From contig OY762937.1 in the NCBI GenBank assembly GCA_963667005.1, positions 3,472,001 to 3,536,000 of the forward strand: 64,000 nucleotides of DNA, written 5' to 3'. The DNA is from G963662605 sp963667005. GTDB lineage: Bacteria; Bacteroidota; Ignavibacteria; Ignavibacteriales; Ignavibacteriaceae. The translations under genes and the position numbers were made by a program. The first letter of the stretch is position 1. The number at the start of each line of letters is the position of its first letter. The notes under the pieces were generated by a model, which was not told the origin of the DNA, did not search any database, and saw only the letters and a list, made by a program, of their open reading frames with translations. This document shows, in pieces, positions 43,737-52,957 of this stretch.

Positions 43737-46256
43737 TTATTTCAGAAGCATCATTTTTTTGATGGCAGAATAGCTGCCGGATTGCAATTTATAGAAATAC
43801 AGGCCGCTTGGCAGATTTCCGGCGTTGAAGCTCACCTCATATGTCCCCTGAGACTGGTATTTGTCTACCATGACGGAAACTAACTTTCCAAGCGTGTTAT
43901 AGATCTCCAGTTTAGTCTGCCTAGCCGATGGAATGGAATACCGGATTTTCGTAGCCGGATTGAACGGATTCGGGTAATTCTGGCTTAGTTCATAGTTCGC
44001 TACATGGACATCCTCGACGTTCGTTAAGCTTGAAGTAATAGCATAAGCAAGTGTGATGTCATTGAAGCTGAAATCATAGTTTCCGGCAGTCTCAATCGAA
44101 AACGTCAGATTCGGTTTCCCTCCGGTCGTCAGCTGGGCAGTGCCGGATAAACCGGTTGCATTTCCCCAATCATCTCCCGTCCAGTTAGTTGTGTTTGCAA
44201 ATTTCATTTGATGGGCTCCGGCCAGCAAAGGAACTGCCTGAGCCAGCCAGACATCATTCACCAACCGCATAGGCGTGTTAGGCAATGCCCAATTGGAAAA
44301 TGTCCCAGCCAAATACATCATACTCTGATGATTGATATAGGCAACTTGTTTGGTTATTGAATATTCCAGAGTCAAATCGTTGAATGATATCGAGTAATAT
44401 CCCGAGTCGGCGATCTGAAATGAAAGATTCGGTGCACCACCCGTAGTCAGACTTGCCTTCCCGGTCAATCCTGTTGCATTACCCCAATCATCGCCCGTCC
44501 AATTGTTCGTGTTCGCGAATTTCAGCTGATAACTTCCGGAAGCAAGTTGAATGTTTTTTACTATCCAGTTATTGTCAACTAAAGCCATGGGGTATTTCAA
44601 ACTCCAACTTGAAAAAGTACCACCGACATACATTGCGGATTGGTGCCCCTTCACCTCAAACGACTGTACTTGTGGGACTGCTCCACAGTATGTATTATCT
44701 CCCAACTGCATCGCCAGCACATAAACAGTACCGGATGTACCGGTTAAATGAATTTTATTATTCACTATTGTTGCAGGCCCCAGAGCCACTTCAAAAGTAA
44801 CAGGCAGCCCGGAAGTCGAAACCGCGGTTGGAGTAAAATCGCTATCCGAATAAAGTTTATTTGGAATTGAGTTAAGTACAATGTTTTGCGCAGTTTTTGT
44901 CGTCGTACTGCTCATAACCTTACAAACCATGCAACCGTGCGGTGGCAGAGTTACACTAATCGTATCCATGTTGCCGAGATCAGCATGCTGCCACATATCC
45001 CTGACATTATATTTCCCGTTCAAGCCAAGCCGGCTGAGTGCAAATAATCTTTGCTTTGGTGTTGATTCTCTATTGAAGAAAGAAATCACCCACTCGCCTG
45101 TGGACAATTGCCCTGTCCAAATCTGACTGCTGTCAACAGTTGGAACATTAGTCAGCGGTTTACCGACAAAGCCGTCTTTGTTAAGTGTGAGAAGTTCATC
45201 ATTTTGGTAAAGCCACAAATCATTTCCTATCGTATTGTACTGATCGGCCGCAGATACCGGGCCTCCGGCTATGATATGCTGTGATATGACGCTACGCTTT
45301 TCTGTATTACTTGCAAAGGTATTCAGGCGTATAAAGTCGCCGTCTAAAAGCACTTTGCCCCTCCCGGTAAGATATGACCAGTATGTGTACCCGTCCATCG
45401 CGTTTTCATATTGCGACCAGACGGTATACCGCGTACCACGATTTAAATTACTGAATCTTTCCCAGGTACCCACCCCGCAATCTGAGTTTATCCGGAACAT
45501 ATTTCCATATTTCTTTTCGAAATCTGCTTCGTTATTCAAGTGCGGCATGACAAGACTCAAAAAGACACCATTAGAATCACAAGCCTCTCTCATCCAGCGC
45601 AAAGCCTTTTCATATTGTGCCCGTGTATGTGCAACCCCTACCGTGCCCATGTAATGGTCGGTGCCTGACTCATACCACGAGAGGAAATCAACACGATAGT
45701 ATTTTATACCCATATCCGCGTAGTACTTGATATAACCTTTAACATATTGCTCTGCTCCGGGGCGGTCAACCTGAACCCATGTGAACCACTTGGCATTTTC
45801 CGATGTGTTGATAAGACTGCTGACATTAATGTTCGTGCCAACAATCTTTTTTGTCGTATCTGTTGAGCTTACATTTATCCAAAGCGGATTGCCGTACATG
45901 CCGAGCGTCATGCCTTTACCTTGCAAATATGCCGACCAGTACGCAAAATCATGTTCCCAGTGAGATGAATGTGACTTCCGGTATCCGTTCTCATTCAATT
46001 GCGAAACATCTCCCCAACCATCCATACAAATCATAGTATAGCCATAGGGCTTTAAATTATTTTCGACCCAGCCGATATTATACAATAGTTCAGATTCGGA
46101 AATGTAATTGTCCGCAACACTTGCCTGCTCTTTAACATAGTGGTTTTCATAAACACTCCAGTATAATGGTGCCCTGAACGGATTCGTTTGCGAATGCAGA
46201 GAACCTGTAAAAACCAGAACGAGAAAAAGGAATGCAAAGTGATGAGTTTTGAACAT
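43737..46256 (-). CDS. Secreted GH27-like glycosidase with duplicated CBM-like modules and T9SS tail
   Basis: An 839-residue secreted enzyme with a signal peptide (FLFLVLVFTGSLHSQ). The catalytic TIM barrel spans residues about 28-380 and resembles clan GH-D (alpha-galactosidase and related). The likely nucleophile is Asp190 in YYRVDFLSW and the acid/base Asp259 in RINSDCGVGTW. A beta-sandwich ending in PPHGCMVCKV follows (380-455), then an Ig-like linker (455-535). Two copies of a module of about 100 residues, each containing NNWTGDDWGNATGL or TNWTGDDWGNATGL, follow at about 538-640 and 642-745; they resemble starch/SusE-like or glycogen-binding modules. Residues 757-839 are the sorting tail (NYPNPFNPATKIRYSIP...LPSGLYFYKL...KKMMLLK). 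The substrate is unknown; an alpha-galactoside or alpha-glucan is plausible. Confidence 0.85.
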   Translation of the reverse strand: MFKTHHFAFLFLVLVFTGSLHSQTNPFRAPLYWSVYENHYVKEQASVADNYISESELLYNIGWVENNLKPYGYTMICMDGWGDVSQLNENGYRKSHSSHWEHDFAYWSAYLQGKGMTLGMYGNPLWINVSSTDTTKKIVGTNINVSSLINTSENAKWFTWVQVDRPGAEQYVKGYIKYYADMGIKYYRVDFLSWYESGTDHYMGTVGVAHTRAQYEKALRWMREACDSNGVFLSLVMPHLNNEADFEKKYGNMFRINSDCGVGTWERFSNLNRGTRYTVWSQYENAMDGYTYWSYLTGRGKVLLDGDFIRLNTFASNTEKRSVISQHIIAGGPVSAADQYNTIGNDLWLYQNDELLTLNKDGFVGKPLTNVPTVDSSQIWTGQLSTGEWVISFFNRESTPKQRLFALSRLGLNGKYNVRDMWQHADLGNMDTISVTLPPHGCMVCKVMSSTTTKTAQNIVLNSIPNKLYSDSDFTPTAVSTSGLPVTFEVALGPATIVNNKIHLTGTSGTVYVLAMQLGDNTYCGAVPQVQSFEVKGHQSAMYVGGTFSSWSLKYPMALVDNNWIVKNIQLASGSYQLKFANTNNWTGDDWGNATGLTGKASLTTGGAPNLSFQIADSGYYSISFNDLTLEYSITKQVAYINHQSMMYLAGTFSNWALPNTPMRLVNDVWLAQAVPLLAGAHQMKFANTTNWTGDDWGNATGLSGTAQLTTGGKPNLTFSIETAGNYDFSFNDITLAYAITSSLTNVEDVHVANYELSQNYPNPFNPATKIRYSIPSARQTKLEIYNTLGKLVSVMVDKYQSQGTYEVSFNAGNLPSGLYFYKLQSGSYSAIKKMMLLK

Positions 46257-46282
46257 GGTCCGGGCCTGATAAATTGTATGAA

Positions 46283-46294
46283 GTTCTATAGAAC
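46283..46294. promoter_or_regulatory. 12-base palindrome upstream of the GH27-like gene
   Basis: GTTCTATAGAAC lies 27-38 bases before the glycosidase ATG, in the 157-base divergent spacer. It is a possible repressor site, but a 12-base palindrome can arise by chance in AT-rich DNA. Confidence 0.3.
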
Positions 46295-46413
46295 AAACTT
46301 AGCAAATGCAGCTTAGAGTAAAAAGCCCATTTTCTGATAGTTCTACAATGCAAGTAAGTTTTTAAGAGACTATAGCTCTTAGTATATTGAAAAGTAAAAA
46401 CCGGATTTTTTAC

Positions 46414-47490
46414 ATGGCTCGCCAAGACATTGCACCTATCAGACTCATCAATCAACACATTTCCTCACCGATTCATAAGGATGCAAATGCACTCCTGCAG
46501 CACATGGGGGCCATGCAGGCGCAGGATTTCCGCAGTTCGATTTGGGCGGTTGGTTTACGTCTTCAAGGTTCAAAAATATCGGACGTTGAAGAAGCTTACA
46601 ATAACGGGACGATATTACGAACGCATGTTATGCGTCCAACGTGGCATATGGTCGCTCGTGAAAATATAAGCTGGCTCCTGGATTTAACTGCGGGACAAAT
46701 TCTATCTCAAACCAAAGGAAGACACCGTGATCTGGGACTAACGAACCAAATACTGAACAAATGCCACAGTGTCATTGAGAATGAATTGAACAAGTCAGAA
46801 CACTTGACCCGTGAGGAAATTTTGGCTGCCTTCAAGATTCATAAACTGCCTGTTGAAAGTCTGCAATTATCGCACATTCTCATGAATGCAGAACTACATA
46901 AGATCATTTGCAGCGGCAAGTTGAAGAATAAAAAATTGACATACGCGCTGTTTGATGAACGTGTTCAAAAGCAAGAAAAACTAGATATGGAAGAAGCACT
47001 TGCCAAGCTTGCGAAAATGTATTTCATCAGCCATGGTCCGGCAACAGCCGAAGATTTCCAATGGTGGTCGGGATTACCCTTAGGCAAAGTCAGATTAGCG
47101 ATTTCTCTGATTGAACAGGAGTTGTCGGTTAGGAATCAAAAAGATAGAAAAATATACTTTTCCGAAGATAACAGTTATAAGCAAGCCGCGAAGAGTGCTC
47201 ATTTTCTTCTTCCGGCGTATGACGAGTTTGTTATCAGTTATAAAGATAGAAGTGATATGCTCTTGAACGATACACACGCCAGAGTAATTTCAAGCAATGG
47301 TATCTTTCGCCCGGTAATCGTCAATGGTGAAGGCAGAGTGATCGGCATCTGGACTCAAATCACAAAGTCCAATGTAAAAACTCTTGATTTCCAATTTTTC
47401 GAAGATATTAGTGAGCGAGCGTCGCGGATAATCGAAAAGGAAATTTTAAGATATGGTAGTTTTAGCGATACAAAAATCACGGTAAAATGA
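46414..47490 (+). CDS. AlkZ-like winged-helix DNA glycosylase (HTH_42 family)
   Basis: A 358-residue protein of the winged-helix family PF06224 (HTH_42), which includes AlkZ and YcaQ/AlkX, DNA glycosylases that unhook interstrand crosslinks or remove bulky alkylated bases. The catalytic QxQ motif of the AlkZ branch is present as Gln35-Ala-Gln37 in GAMQAQDFRSS. Downstream are LRTHVMRPTWHMV near 78-90, ISHGPATAEDFQWWSGLPLG near 205, and LLPAYDEFVISYKDRS near 270, all typical. ATG at 46414 is chosen; the frame is also open from a TTG at 46387. The gene is monocistronic and has its own terminator. It could serve general repair rather than antibiotic self-protection, as no biosynthetic genes are near. 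Confidence 0.85.
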   Translation: MARQDIAPIRLINQHISSPIHKDANALLQHMGAMQAQDFRSSIWAVGLRLQGSKISDVEEAYNNGTILRTHVMRPTWHMVARENISWLLDLTAGQILSQTKGRHRDLGLTNQILNKCHSVIENELNKSEHLTREEILAAFKIHKLPVESLQLSHILMNAELHKIICSGKLKNKKLTYALFDERVQKQEKLDMEEALAKLAKMYFISHGPATAEDFQWWSGLPLGKVRLAISLIEQELSVRNQKDRKIYFSEDNSYKQAAKSAHFLLPAYDEFVISYKDRSDMLLNDTHARVISSNGIFRPVIVNGEGRVIGIWTQITKSNVKTLDFQFFEDISERASRIIEKEILRYGSFSDTKITVK

Positions 47491-47498
47491 TTTAAAAT

Positions 47499-47528
47499 AA
47501 AAAACCGTCCACATCGGGACGGTTTTTT
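47499..47528. terminator. Bidirectional terminator
   Basis: The arms AAAAAACCGTCC and GGACGGTTTTTT have a 6-base loop. The A and T runs serve the converging glycosylase gene (plus) and RRM gene (minus). Confidence 0.85.
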
Positions 47529-47541
47529 ATTTAATATTCTA

Positions 47542-47877
47542 TTATCTTCTTCCGAAAGATCTTCCGCCGCCATTACCGCCGCGATGACCGCCATGTCCAC
47601 CATTGCCGCCTCTTCCACCCGGACGTCTGTTGTCCGTTTTCGGACGGGCTTCATTAACGTTAAGTTTTTTGCCTTTAACGTCTTTGGTGTTCAGTTCTTT
47701 GATAGCGGTTTCAGCTTCGCTTTTAACATCCATCTCGACGAAACCAAATCCTTTGGATTCACCGGTAAACATGTCGCGAATAACCTTCACGCTTTTTACT
47801 TTTCCATAAACTGAAAATTCCTGCATCAGATCGTCATCATTTACTTCTTTTGCTAAATTTCCGACAAATATATTCAT
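47542..47877 (-). CDS. RRM-domain RNA-binding protein
   Basis: A 111-residue protein with one RNA recognition motif followed by a Gly/Arg-rich tail. The RNP-2 motif is IFVGNL at residues 3-8 and RNP-1 is SKGFGFVEM near 42-50. The tail (about 85-111, with repeats such as RGGNGGHGGHRGGNGGG) is like that of cyanobacterial and Bacteroidota cold-responsive Rbp proteins. ATG at 47877 has a strong AGGAG 8 bases upstream; the frame upstream to 47913 is not family-like. The likely role is RNA chaperone or mRNA stability. It is monocistronic, with a terminator just downstream. Confidence 0.95.
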   Translation of the reverse strand: MNIFVGNLAKEVNDDDLMQEFSVYGKVKSVKVIRDMFTGESKGFGFVEMDVKSEAETAIKELNTKDVKGKKLNVNEARPKTDNRRPGGRGGNGGHGGHRGGNGGGRSFGRR

Positions 47878-48056
47878 GAGAGCTCCTATTATTAAGAAAG
47901 AGAATAAATTCATTGAAACGTTAAAAATTGATGTGAGTCATCAGCGGAGGAATGTTCGGTCACAATTTTCTACAACGTTGATACATATTACGTATTATTT
48001 CGGCATGAAACAAAGTATTTATTTTCGCATACGGGTATCTAACCGTATTCTGTGCT

Positions 48057-48827
48057 TTACAACAACTTGTATTGCTGTAACAATTTTTGCGTGTGTAATT
48101 TCCCACAATTCATCAAAATATCTATTATTGAGAGATCTTTATGGAACTGCTCTGTAAGTTGTGTGTATGAATAAGGAAGAGTCTGAATAAAATTCAGCGT
48201 CACATCGCATTTTCGAAACAAATCAGCTGAGTAAATTTGCATTCCCCCAATAGGATTGATGTAATGTTTGCTGCTGAATTCTTTACATATGCTCAGAATT
48301 CTTTGAGTTTTTCTATCCGGCATTAGAATATCAGCTTTACTATCTTCCGGTAGCTGCCGCAAATCATTCTCGATCTTTGCTGCATTTTCAAATCCATTCA
48401 TTATAGTTGTCTTGATTTCCAAATGTTGAGCAATCGTCGAAATACTGTGCCCGTTTAACTGCATAATTGTTGATGCTGTACCCGGTATTGCGTTTTCAAT
48501 TACCGGATATGTTTCATCAAAAAATGCAGACCGGCGATAATTGTGGTAGATATCCTTAAGAAGCTTTTTCCTTTCTTTACCAGAAAACATAATACGGACA
48601 TCACATATTAATGTATCAGGGTGAACATGTTCAACTTCAAATCCGAAATATACCGGTCCACGATGTATCTCAAGAAATCTGTTCCGGTTTATCCAGCCGC
48701 GCTTGATATAGTCCACGTGTTCATAGAGCAGAAAAGTATCGACGGCGGATATTAATTGGAAATATCCTATATACGGGAAGAAATAAGGCTGCATTATTGC
48801 AAGTTTCTGTCCCTGCATCGTGTTCAT
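48057..48827 (-). CDS. WbqC-family protein
   Basis: A 256-residue protein of the WbqC family (PF08889), found in O-antigen and surface-polysaccharide clusters. The start KLAIMQPYFFPYIGYFQLISAVDTFLLYEHVDYIKRGW and the later HYINPIGGMQIY segment are characteristic. WbqC proteins are thought to act in acylation or modification of amino sugars, but their activity is not established for this sequence. The ATG overlaps the stop of the DegT aminotransferase gene by 4 bases, and that gene pair is common in polysaccharide clusters. It is the last gene of the cluster, and 179 bases without a recognisable terminator follow. Confidence 0.88.
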   Translation of the reverse strand: MNTMQGQKLAIMQPYFFPYIGYFQLISAVDTFLLYEHVDYIKRGWINRNRFLEIHRGPVYFGFEVEHVHPDTLICDVRIMFSGKERKKLLKDIYHNYRRSAFFDETYPVIENAIPGTASTIMQLNGHSISTIAQHLEIKTTIMNGFENAAKIENDLRQLPEDSKADILMPDRKTQRILSICKEFSSKHYINPIGGMQIYSADLFRKCDVTLNFIQTLPYSYTQLTEQFHKDLSIIDILMNCGKLHTQKLLQQYKLL

Positions 48828-49960
48828 TTCTTCAGAGATTTAATATACCCGGCTATCTTCGCAGCGATCTCATGCTGCAAATCGGGATAAAAAGGAAGAC
48901 ACAATACCTGTTCCGCAATTTCACAAGCGACAGGAAGATTTTCAGGTTTTGATGATTCAAATGTACGATAGATTTCCAAGGATGATATCAAGGGATAGAA
49001 GTAACGTCTCGTAAACACATTTACCTTTTTCAACTCCTCATAAACATAGTCCCTGGATCTGCCGAATACTTTTTTATCAATCCGAATCGGGAAATACGCG
49101 TAATTATAATCTACATTTTCATTCACAGGGAAAAATGAAATCCCTTCCGTACCGGTCAAGCAATCCAAATAGACCTTAAACAGCTCTTTCCTCTTTTGTT
49201 TAAGTTCGTCAAGATGCTTTAACTGCATTAATCCGAAAGCTGCTTGAAATTCATTCATCTTTGCATTAATACCGATATCCTCAATTGAAACCTCGCCGAC
49301 AAAGCCAAAATTCTTAAGCCGGTCAACATGTTGTTTCACCTCCAGAGATGGCGATATAATCGCACCGCCTTCAATACTCGAAAAAACCTTCGTCGCGTGA
49401 AAGCTTAGAACAGATATATCTCCCCAATCCAATATTGATTGCCCATCACTCCTCACATTAAACGCATGCGCGGCATCATAGATTACCTTCAGATTGTGCC
49501 GTTTCGCTATTGCCTGAATTTTTTCATGATCGCATGGATTACCATAAATATGTACAGGGAGTATTGCCGATGTAGCAGGAGTAATCGCTTTTTCAATCAG
49601 ATCGGGATTGAGATTTCCGGTCGCATCTTCAACATCCACAAAAACAGGATTGAGCTGATTCCAAATAAGGGAGTGCGCAGTTGCAACAAAACTATACGGG
49701 GTTGTTATAATTTCACCATGCAGGTTCAAGACCTTGATGGCAATAAGCAGGCCAAGCGTTCCGTTTGAAACGATGCTGAGGTATTTGACTCCGAGCACTT
49801 CGGCTAATTGTTTTTCAAATTCATTTGCCAAAGGGCCCCAGTTGGTCAGGTGCTTATTATTCCAAATCGTTTCAAGATATGGCAGATATTCGCTCATATC
49901 AGGCAGATGCGGCCTCGTTACAAAAATAGCCTCGTCAGATATAGGTTGATAAGTACCCAT
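48824..49960 (-). CDS. DegT/DnrJ/EryC1-family sugar aminotransferase
   Basis: A 378-residue PLP-dependent enzyme that transfers an amino group to a nucleotide-bound keto sugar during synthesis of an amino sugar for surface polysaccharide. The PLP-binding Lys is in LSFHATKVFSSIEGGAI near residue 185. Other family segments are VSNGTLGLLIAIKVL, TTPYSFVATAHSLIWNQLNPVFVDVE and VIYDAAHAF. ATG at 49960 is favoured because AAAGGAG lies 10 bases upstream; a longer open frame to 50035 would overlap the preceding gene by 68 bases. It is coupled to WbqC by a 4-base overlap. The specific sugar is unknown. Confidence 0.93.
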   Translation of the reverse strand: MGTYQPISDEAIFVTRPHLPDMSEYLPYLETIWNNKHLTNWGPLANEFEKQLAEVLGVKYLSIVSNGTLGLLIAIKVLNLHGEIITTPYSFVATAHSLIWNQLNPVFVDVEDATGNLNPDLIEKAITPATSAILPVHIYGNPCDHEKIQAIAKRHNLKVIYDAAHAFNVRSDGQSILDWGDISVLSFHATKVFSSIEGGAIISPSLEVKQHVDRLKNFGFVGEVSIEDIGINAKMNEFQAAFGLMQLKHLDELKQKRKELFKVYLDCLTGTEGISFFPVNENVDYNYAYFPIRIDKKVFGRSRDYVYEELKKVNVFTRRYFYPLISSLEIYRTFESSKPENLPVACEIAEQVLCLPFYPDLQHEIAAKIAGYIKSLKK

Positions 49961-49967
49961 GCGCAAC

Positions 49968-51341
49968 TCAATCTCCTTTCCGGAAAAGACTCGCGATTCC
50001 TTTTTCACGAATATCTGCATATACGATTCCGGCAAGCATAGCGAAAGTCCAGATAAATGTAACGTGATATCTTGCCTGCGCTATCCTTCCGCACGCTACA
50101 GAGGTATATAAAAACCACAACACGGTTAAGAATATAATGGTTGAATATTTCTTACGTAATTTCTTGCTACCTATTGCTATGAGAACAGGAATGATAAGCA
50201 ATGCTGAATATAAAACAGAAACAAGAGCAGTAATGTTTTTCCGTGAAAAAACAGAATTTTTGGTTTGACTTAAAACTTTTGGATCGTCGAACTCATCCAT
50301 AAAAACGGTCTTTGAAAATGCTTTTTGGAAATTCAACAGCACACGCGTTCCCGGTTGAAAATAGGCATAACTTTCCGCAAAAGAATGATAAGCCGCAGTA
50401 AATGGATATTTTTTCAAATTCGCTTTTGTTATTGAGTCCGTGATATGGCCGTACAGCACCCAATTGGGTTTTGTCGTATCATAGCCGCCATCTCTCAGTG
50501 CCTGGCGCAATTCACTACTTACACTATCATCTGTCATGGGGTAGCCATTCTGAGCGAGAAATTTTATATCAATGCTCCTTCCGGCTTTTTCTGAGAATTC
50601 CTGGCGTGACAGTGAATATACTCCAAATTGGTTGTGTATATAAAAGCGGTATATATAGAGCGGCGTTTGAAATACGGCATAAAATAAGACTACAAATAAC
50701 ATCCTTTTCCAAATGCTGTCTTTGTAGTAAACCAGAATAAAAAACGCGAACAATGTAAAGGTGAAGGTCAGAATCGGTTTAAAGAAAACTCCGACACTTA
50801 AAACGAGGGCAGAACAAAGCGTAAGCAGCATTTTCTTCCTCCCCTCAGCTTTTTGTGCAATGACCAAAAGATATGTTGCCCAAACTTGAAAAAGGAGCAT
50901 ATACATTTCAGGCATATATGAAAAGCTGTAAATCACCGTCATCGGTTCAAAAAGAAAAAGTGCCAAGACATACAAATACCCCTTAGAGGTATATTGACTC
51001 ACGATGAGAACCAATATCCAGGCAATGAGTAGATTGAGAATTTGCTGTAAAAGGATTGTGCCTAACCAGGTGATCGGAAAAAGATACTGAGTTAGAAGAA
51101 TTACCAAAGGATAGCCCGGCATGGTCCTTGGTAAAACACTCAGATGCCCGTTCTTGATTTCCATGGCAAATTTCACATAATTCCTGGTGTCGGATGTTTC
51201 AACACCGGCCGCCCCATTATGAGTGACCAGAACCACAACAACAATCCGCAAAATAAATACCAGTAACAAGAATAGTAGTATATTTTTTGTTAATTGCTTT
51301 GATTCTGCATTTGAATTTTTTGATGGAAAAATGTTCATCAA
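49968..51341 (-). CDS. GT-C type membrane glycosyltransferase
   Basis: A 457-residue inner-membrane protein with about ten helices. It has the layout of lipid-linked sugar-dependent glycosyltransferases (GT39/ArnT/PMT-like). The first periplasmic loop has SDTRNYVKFAMEIKNGH...PRTMPGYPLVI, the usual acidic and PxYP-containing segment in this class. No cytoplasmic nucleotide-sugar domain is present, consistent with use of a polyprenyl-phosphate donor. Its start overlaps the flippase gene stop by 4 bases and its stop lies 7 bases before the aminotransferase ATG. It probably adds a sugar to the polysaccharide or to a protein. The donor and acceptor are not determined. Confidence 0.8.
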   Translation of the reverse strand: MMNIFPSKNSNAESKQLTKNILLFLLLVFILRIVVVVLVTHNGAAGVETSDTRNYVKFAMEIKNGHLSVLPRTMPGYPLVILLTQYLFPITWLGTILLQQILNLLIAWILVLIVSQYTSKGYLYVLALFLFEPMTVIYSFSYMPEMYMLLFQVWATYLLVIAQKAEGRKKMLLTLCSALVLSVGVFFKPILTFTFTLFAFFILVYYKDSIWKRMLFVVLFYAVFQTPLYIYRFYIHNQFGVYSLSRQEFSEKAGRSIDIKFLAQNGYPMTDDSVSSELRQALRDGGYDTTKPNWVLYGHITDSITKANLKKYPFTAAYHSFAESYAYFQPGTRVLLNFQKAFSKTVFMDEFDDPKVLSQTKNSVFSRKNITALVSVLYSALLIIPVLIAIGSKKLRKKYSTIIFLTVLWFLYTSVACGRIAQARYHVTFIWTFAMLAGIVYADIREKGIASLFRKGD

Positions 51342-52831
51342 GAATTCTCCTTACTCAAAATATTATCATCTGTGTTCTTTTTTCCAAAACCCGCCGAAAT
51401 AAGTTCTTTTAGAAACTTAATTTCGTTCCTTCCCGTAATTGAAGCTAAAACCAAATATAAGCAAGTAAATGAAACTACCTGAAGACCGAAAGCATAAAAA
51501 ATATTTGATATACTTTGCAAAGCAAAAAACAAAACGGCGACTGCCACAATTGCTATTACGGGCGATACTAATAGATCTCTCAGCTGCCTCCAAATTGCAT
51601 ATCCGATATATTTTTTTGTATAAACAATATGCAGCAGCAAACCAAGAATTCCGGCAACTACCTGTGCAATGATAATAGCAATTACTCCAAGCTTATAAAC
51701 AATCAACAAACCGGCAATCGCAAGAATCTTTTTTATTACTTCCAGTTTAAGACTCACCCCGCTCTTCCCCTTTGCATTCATCAGACTTGCATGAAGCGTG
51801 TGGAACGGCAATATCCAGCCCAACACCAAAAGGAGTTGAAAATAGGGCACCATCCCAATCCAATTTTGTGTAAGAACTATAACCACAAACGAATTCGCTG
51901 TTAGGACCATCATACCTATGATAAAAGACATGAGAAAAGTAATTACGCGGATTTGTTTTATAAATAATTCCCGGAGTTTTTCATCGTCATTTTGCACTTT
52001 TGTAAATACCGGGAATGATACAGCTTGAATTATTTGGATTGTGCTCATCACAGGAATATTCTGAATGAGTCTGGACTTTGAGTATAATCCTCCGGTAACC
52101 GATTTATACACTTTGCCGATAAACATCGTGAAAAAATTTGTATAAAAGGCATCCAGCAAACTTGCCCCGAGAAGCTTGATTGAATAAGAAAAATATATTT
52201 TGATATTATTGAATTCAAAGTCGATTTTGGGGAACCAGCCTGAGACAAAGAATAAAATGATCGAGTTACTAAGATTAAATGAAGTAATATAAAATACGAT
52301 AGCCCAAACCCCATAACCTTTAACAGACAGGTAAATGCCAATTGCTCCTGAAAGAACAAGACTAAATAGTTTAGTTTTTGTTAAGACTTGCAGCCTTAGA
52401 TCCTTCATCAGTTTTGACTGATATACCATACCGAAACCCTGAATCGGAATGTTAAGCGCTAGTACTTTGATGATCGGGACAAGCTGAGGCTGACCGTAAA
52501 AACGGCTGATGATTCCGGAGCCGCCTACTAAACACACATAAATAACAAGTCCGATGGCGGAATTGCAAAAAAGTATCAAGGATTGATCGTTTGCGTGTGC
52601 ATCTGTATTTCGGATAAATCCCTGACCTAACCCAAAATCAGTTATGAGCAAACCGGTAGCGATGAAAATATCAAGCATGGCAATCAAGCCGTAGTCGGAT
52701 GGAAGAAGCAGCCGGGTCATTACTATGCCGACAAGCGCGGAGAGGAATTGGATTCCCATCTTCTCAAGAAGGCTCCAGAATGCGCTTCGTTTCGCCTGCT
52801 GTTTCAGAATGGATGTAGAGTCACTGCTCAT
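51338..52831 (-). CDS. Wzx-type polysaccharide flippase (MOP superfamily)
   Basis: A 497-residue membrane protein with 12-14 predicted helices of the PST family. The N-terminal KRSAFWSLLEKMGIQFLSALVGIVMTRLLLPSDYGLIAM is characteristic of lipopolysaccharide/O-unit exporters, followed by LITDFGLGQGFIRN. It flips undecaprenyl-linked repeat units across the inner membrane, for which uppP elsewhere in the window recycles the carrier. It overlaps the downstream glycosyltransferase by 4 bases and is 126 bases from the flavoprotein gene upstream. No Wzy polymerase or Wzz length regulator was recognised nearby. Confidence 0.92.
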   Translation of the reverse strand: MSSDSTSILKQQAKRSAFWSLLEKMGIQFLSALVGIVMTRLLLPSDYGLIAMLDIFIATGLLITDFGLGQGFIRNTDAHANDQSLILFCNSAIGLVIYVCLVGGSGIISRFYGQPQLVPIIKVLALNIPIQGFGMVYQSKLMKDLRLQVLTKTKLFSLVLSGAIGIYLSVKGYGVWAIVFYITSFNLSNSIILFFVSGWFPKIDFEFNNIKIYFSYSIKLLGASLLDAFYTNFFTMFIGKVYKSVTGGLYSKSRLIQNIPVMSTIQIIQAVSFPVFTKVQNDDEKLRELFIKQIRVITFLMSFIIGMMVLTANSFVVIVLTQNWIGMVPYFQLLLVLGWILPFHTLHASLMNAKGKSGVSLKLEVIKKILAIAGLLIVYKLGVIAIIIAQVVAGILGLLLHIVYTKKYIGYAIWRQLRDLLVSPVIAIVAVAVLFFALQSISNIFYAFGLQVVSFTCLYLVLASITGRNEIKFLKELISAGFGKKNTDDNILSKENS

Positions 52832-52957
52832 GTAATCAGGTCCAGGTTCTCACGTAAATGGAAAATTATCTATGAATTCCAGTAATGCAGTCTATTGGAA
52901 GTAAACCAGTAACACACGCATAGAGCATAAATAAGGCTTCTGGAAGTTACAAAAAAA

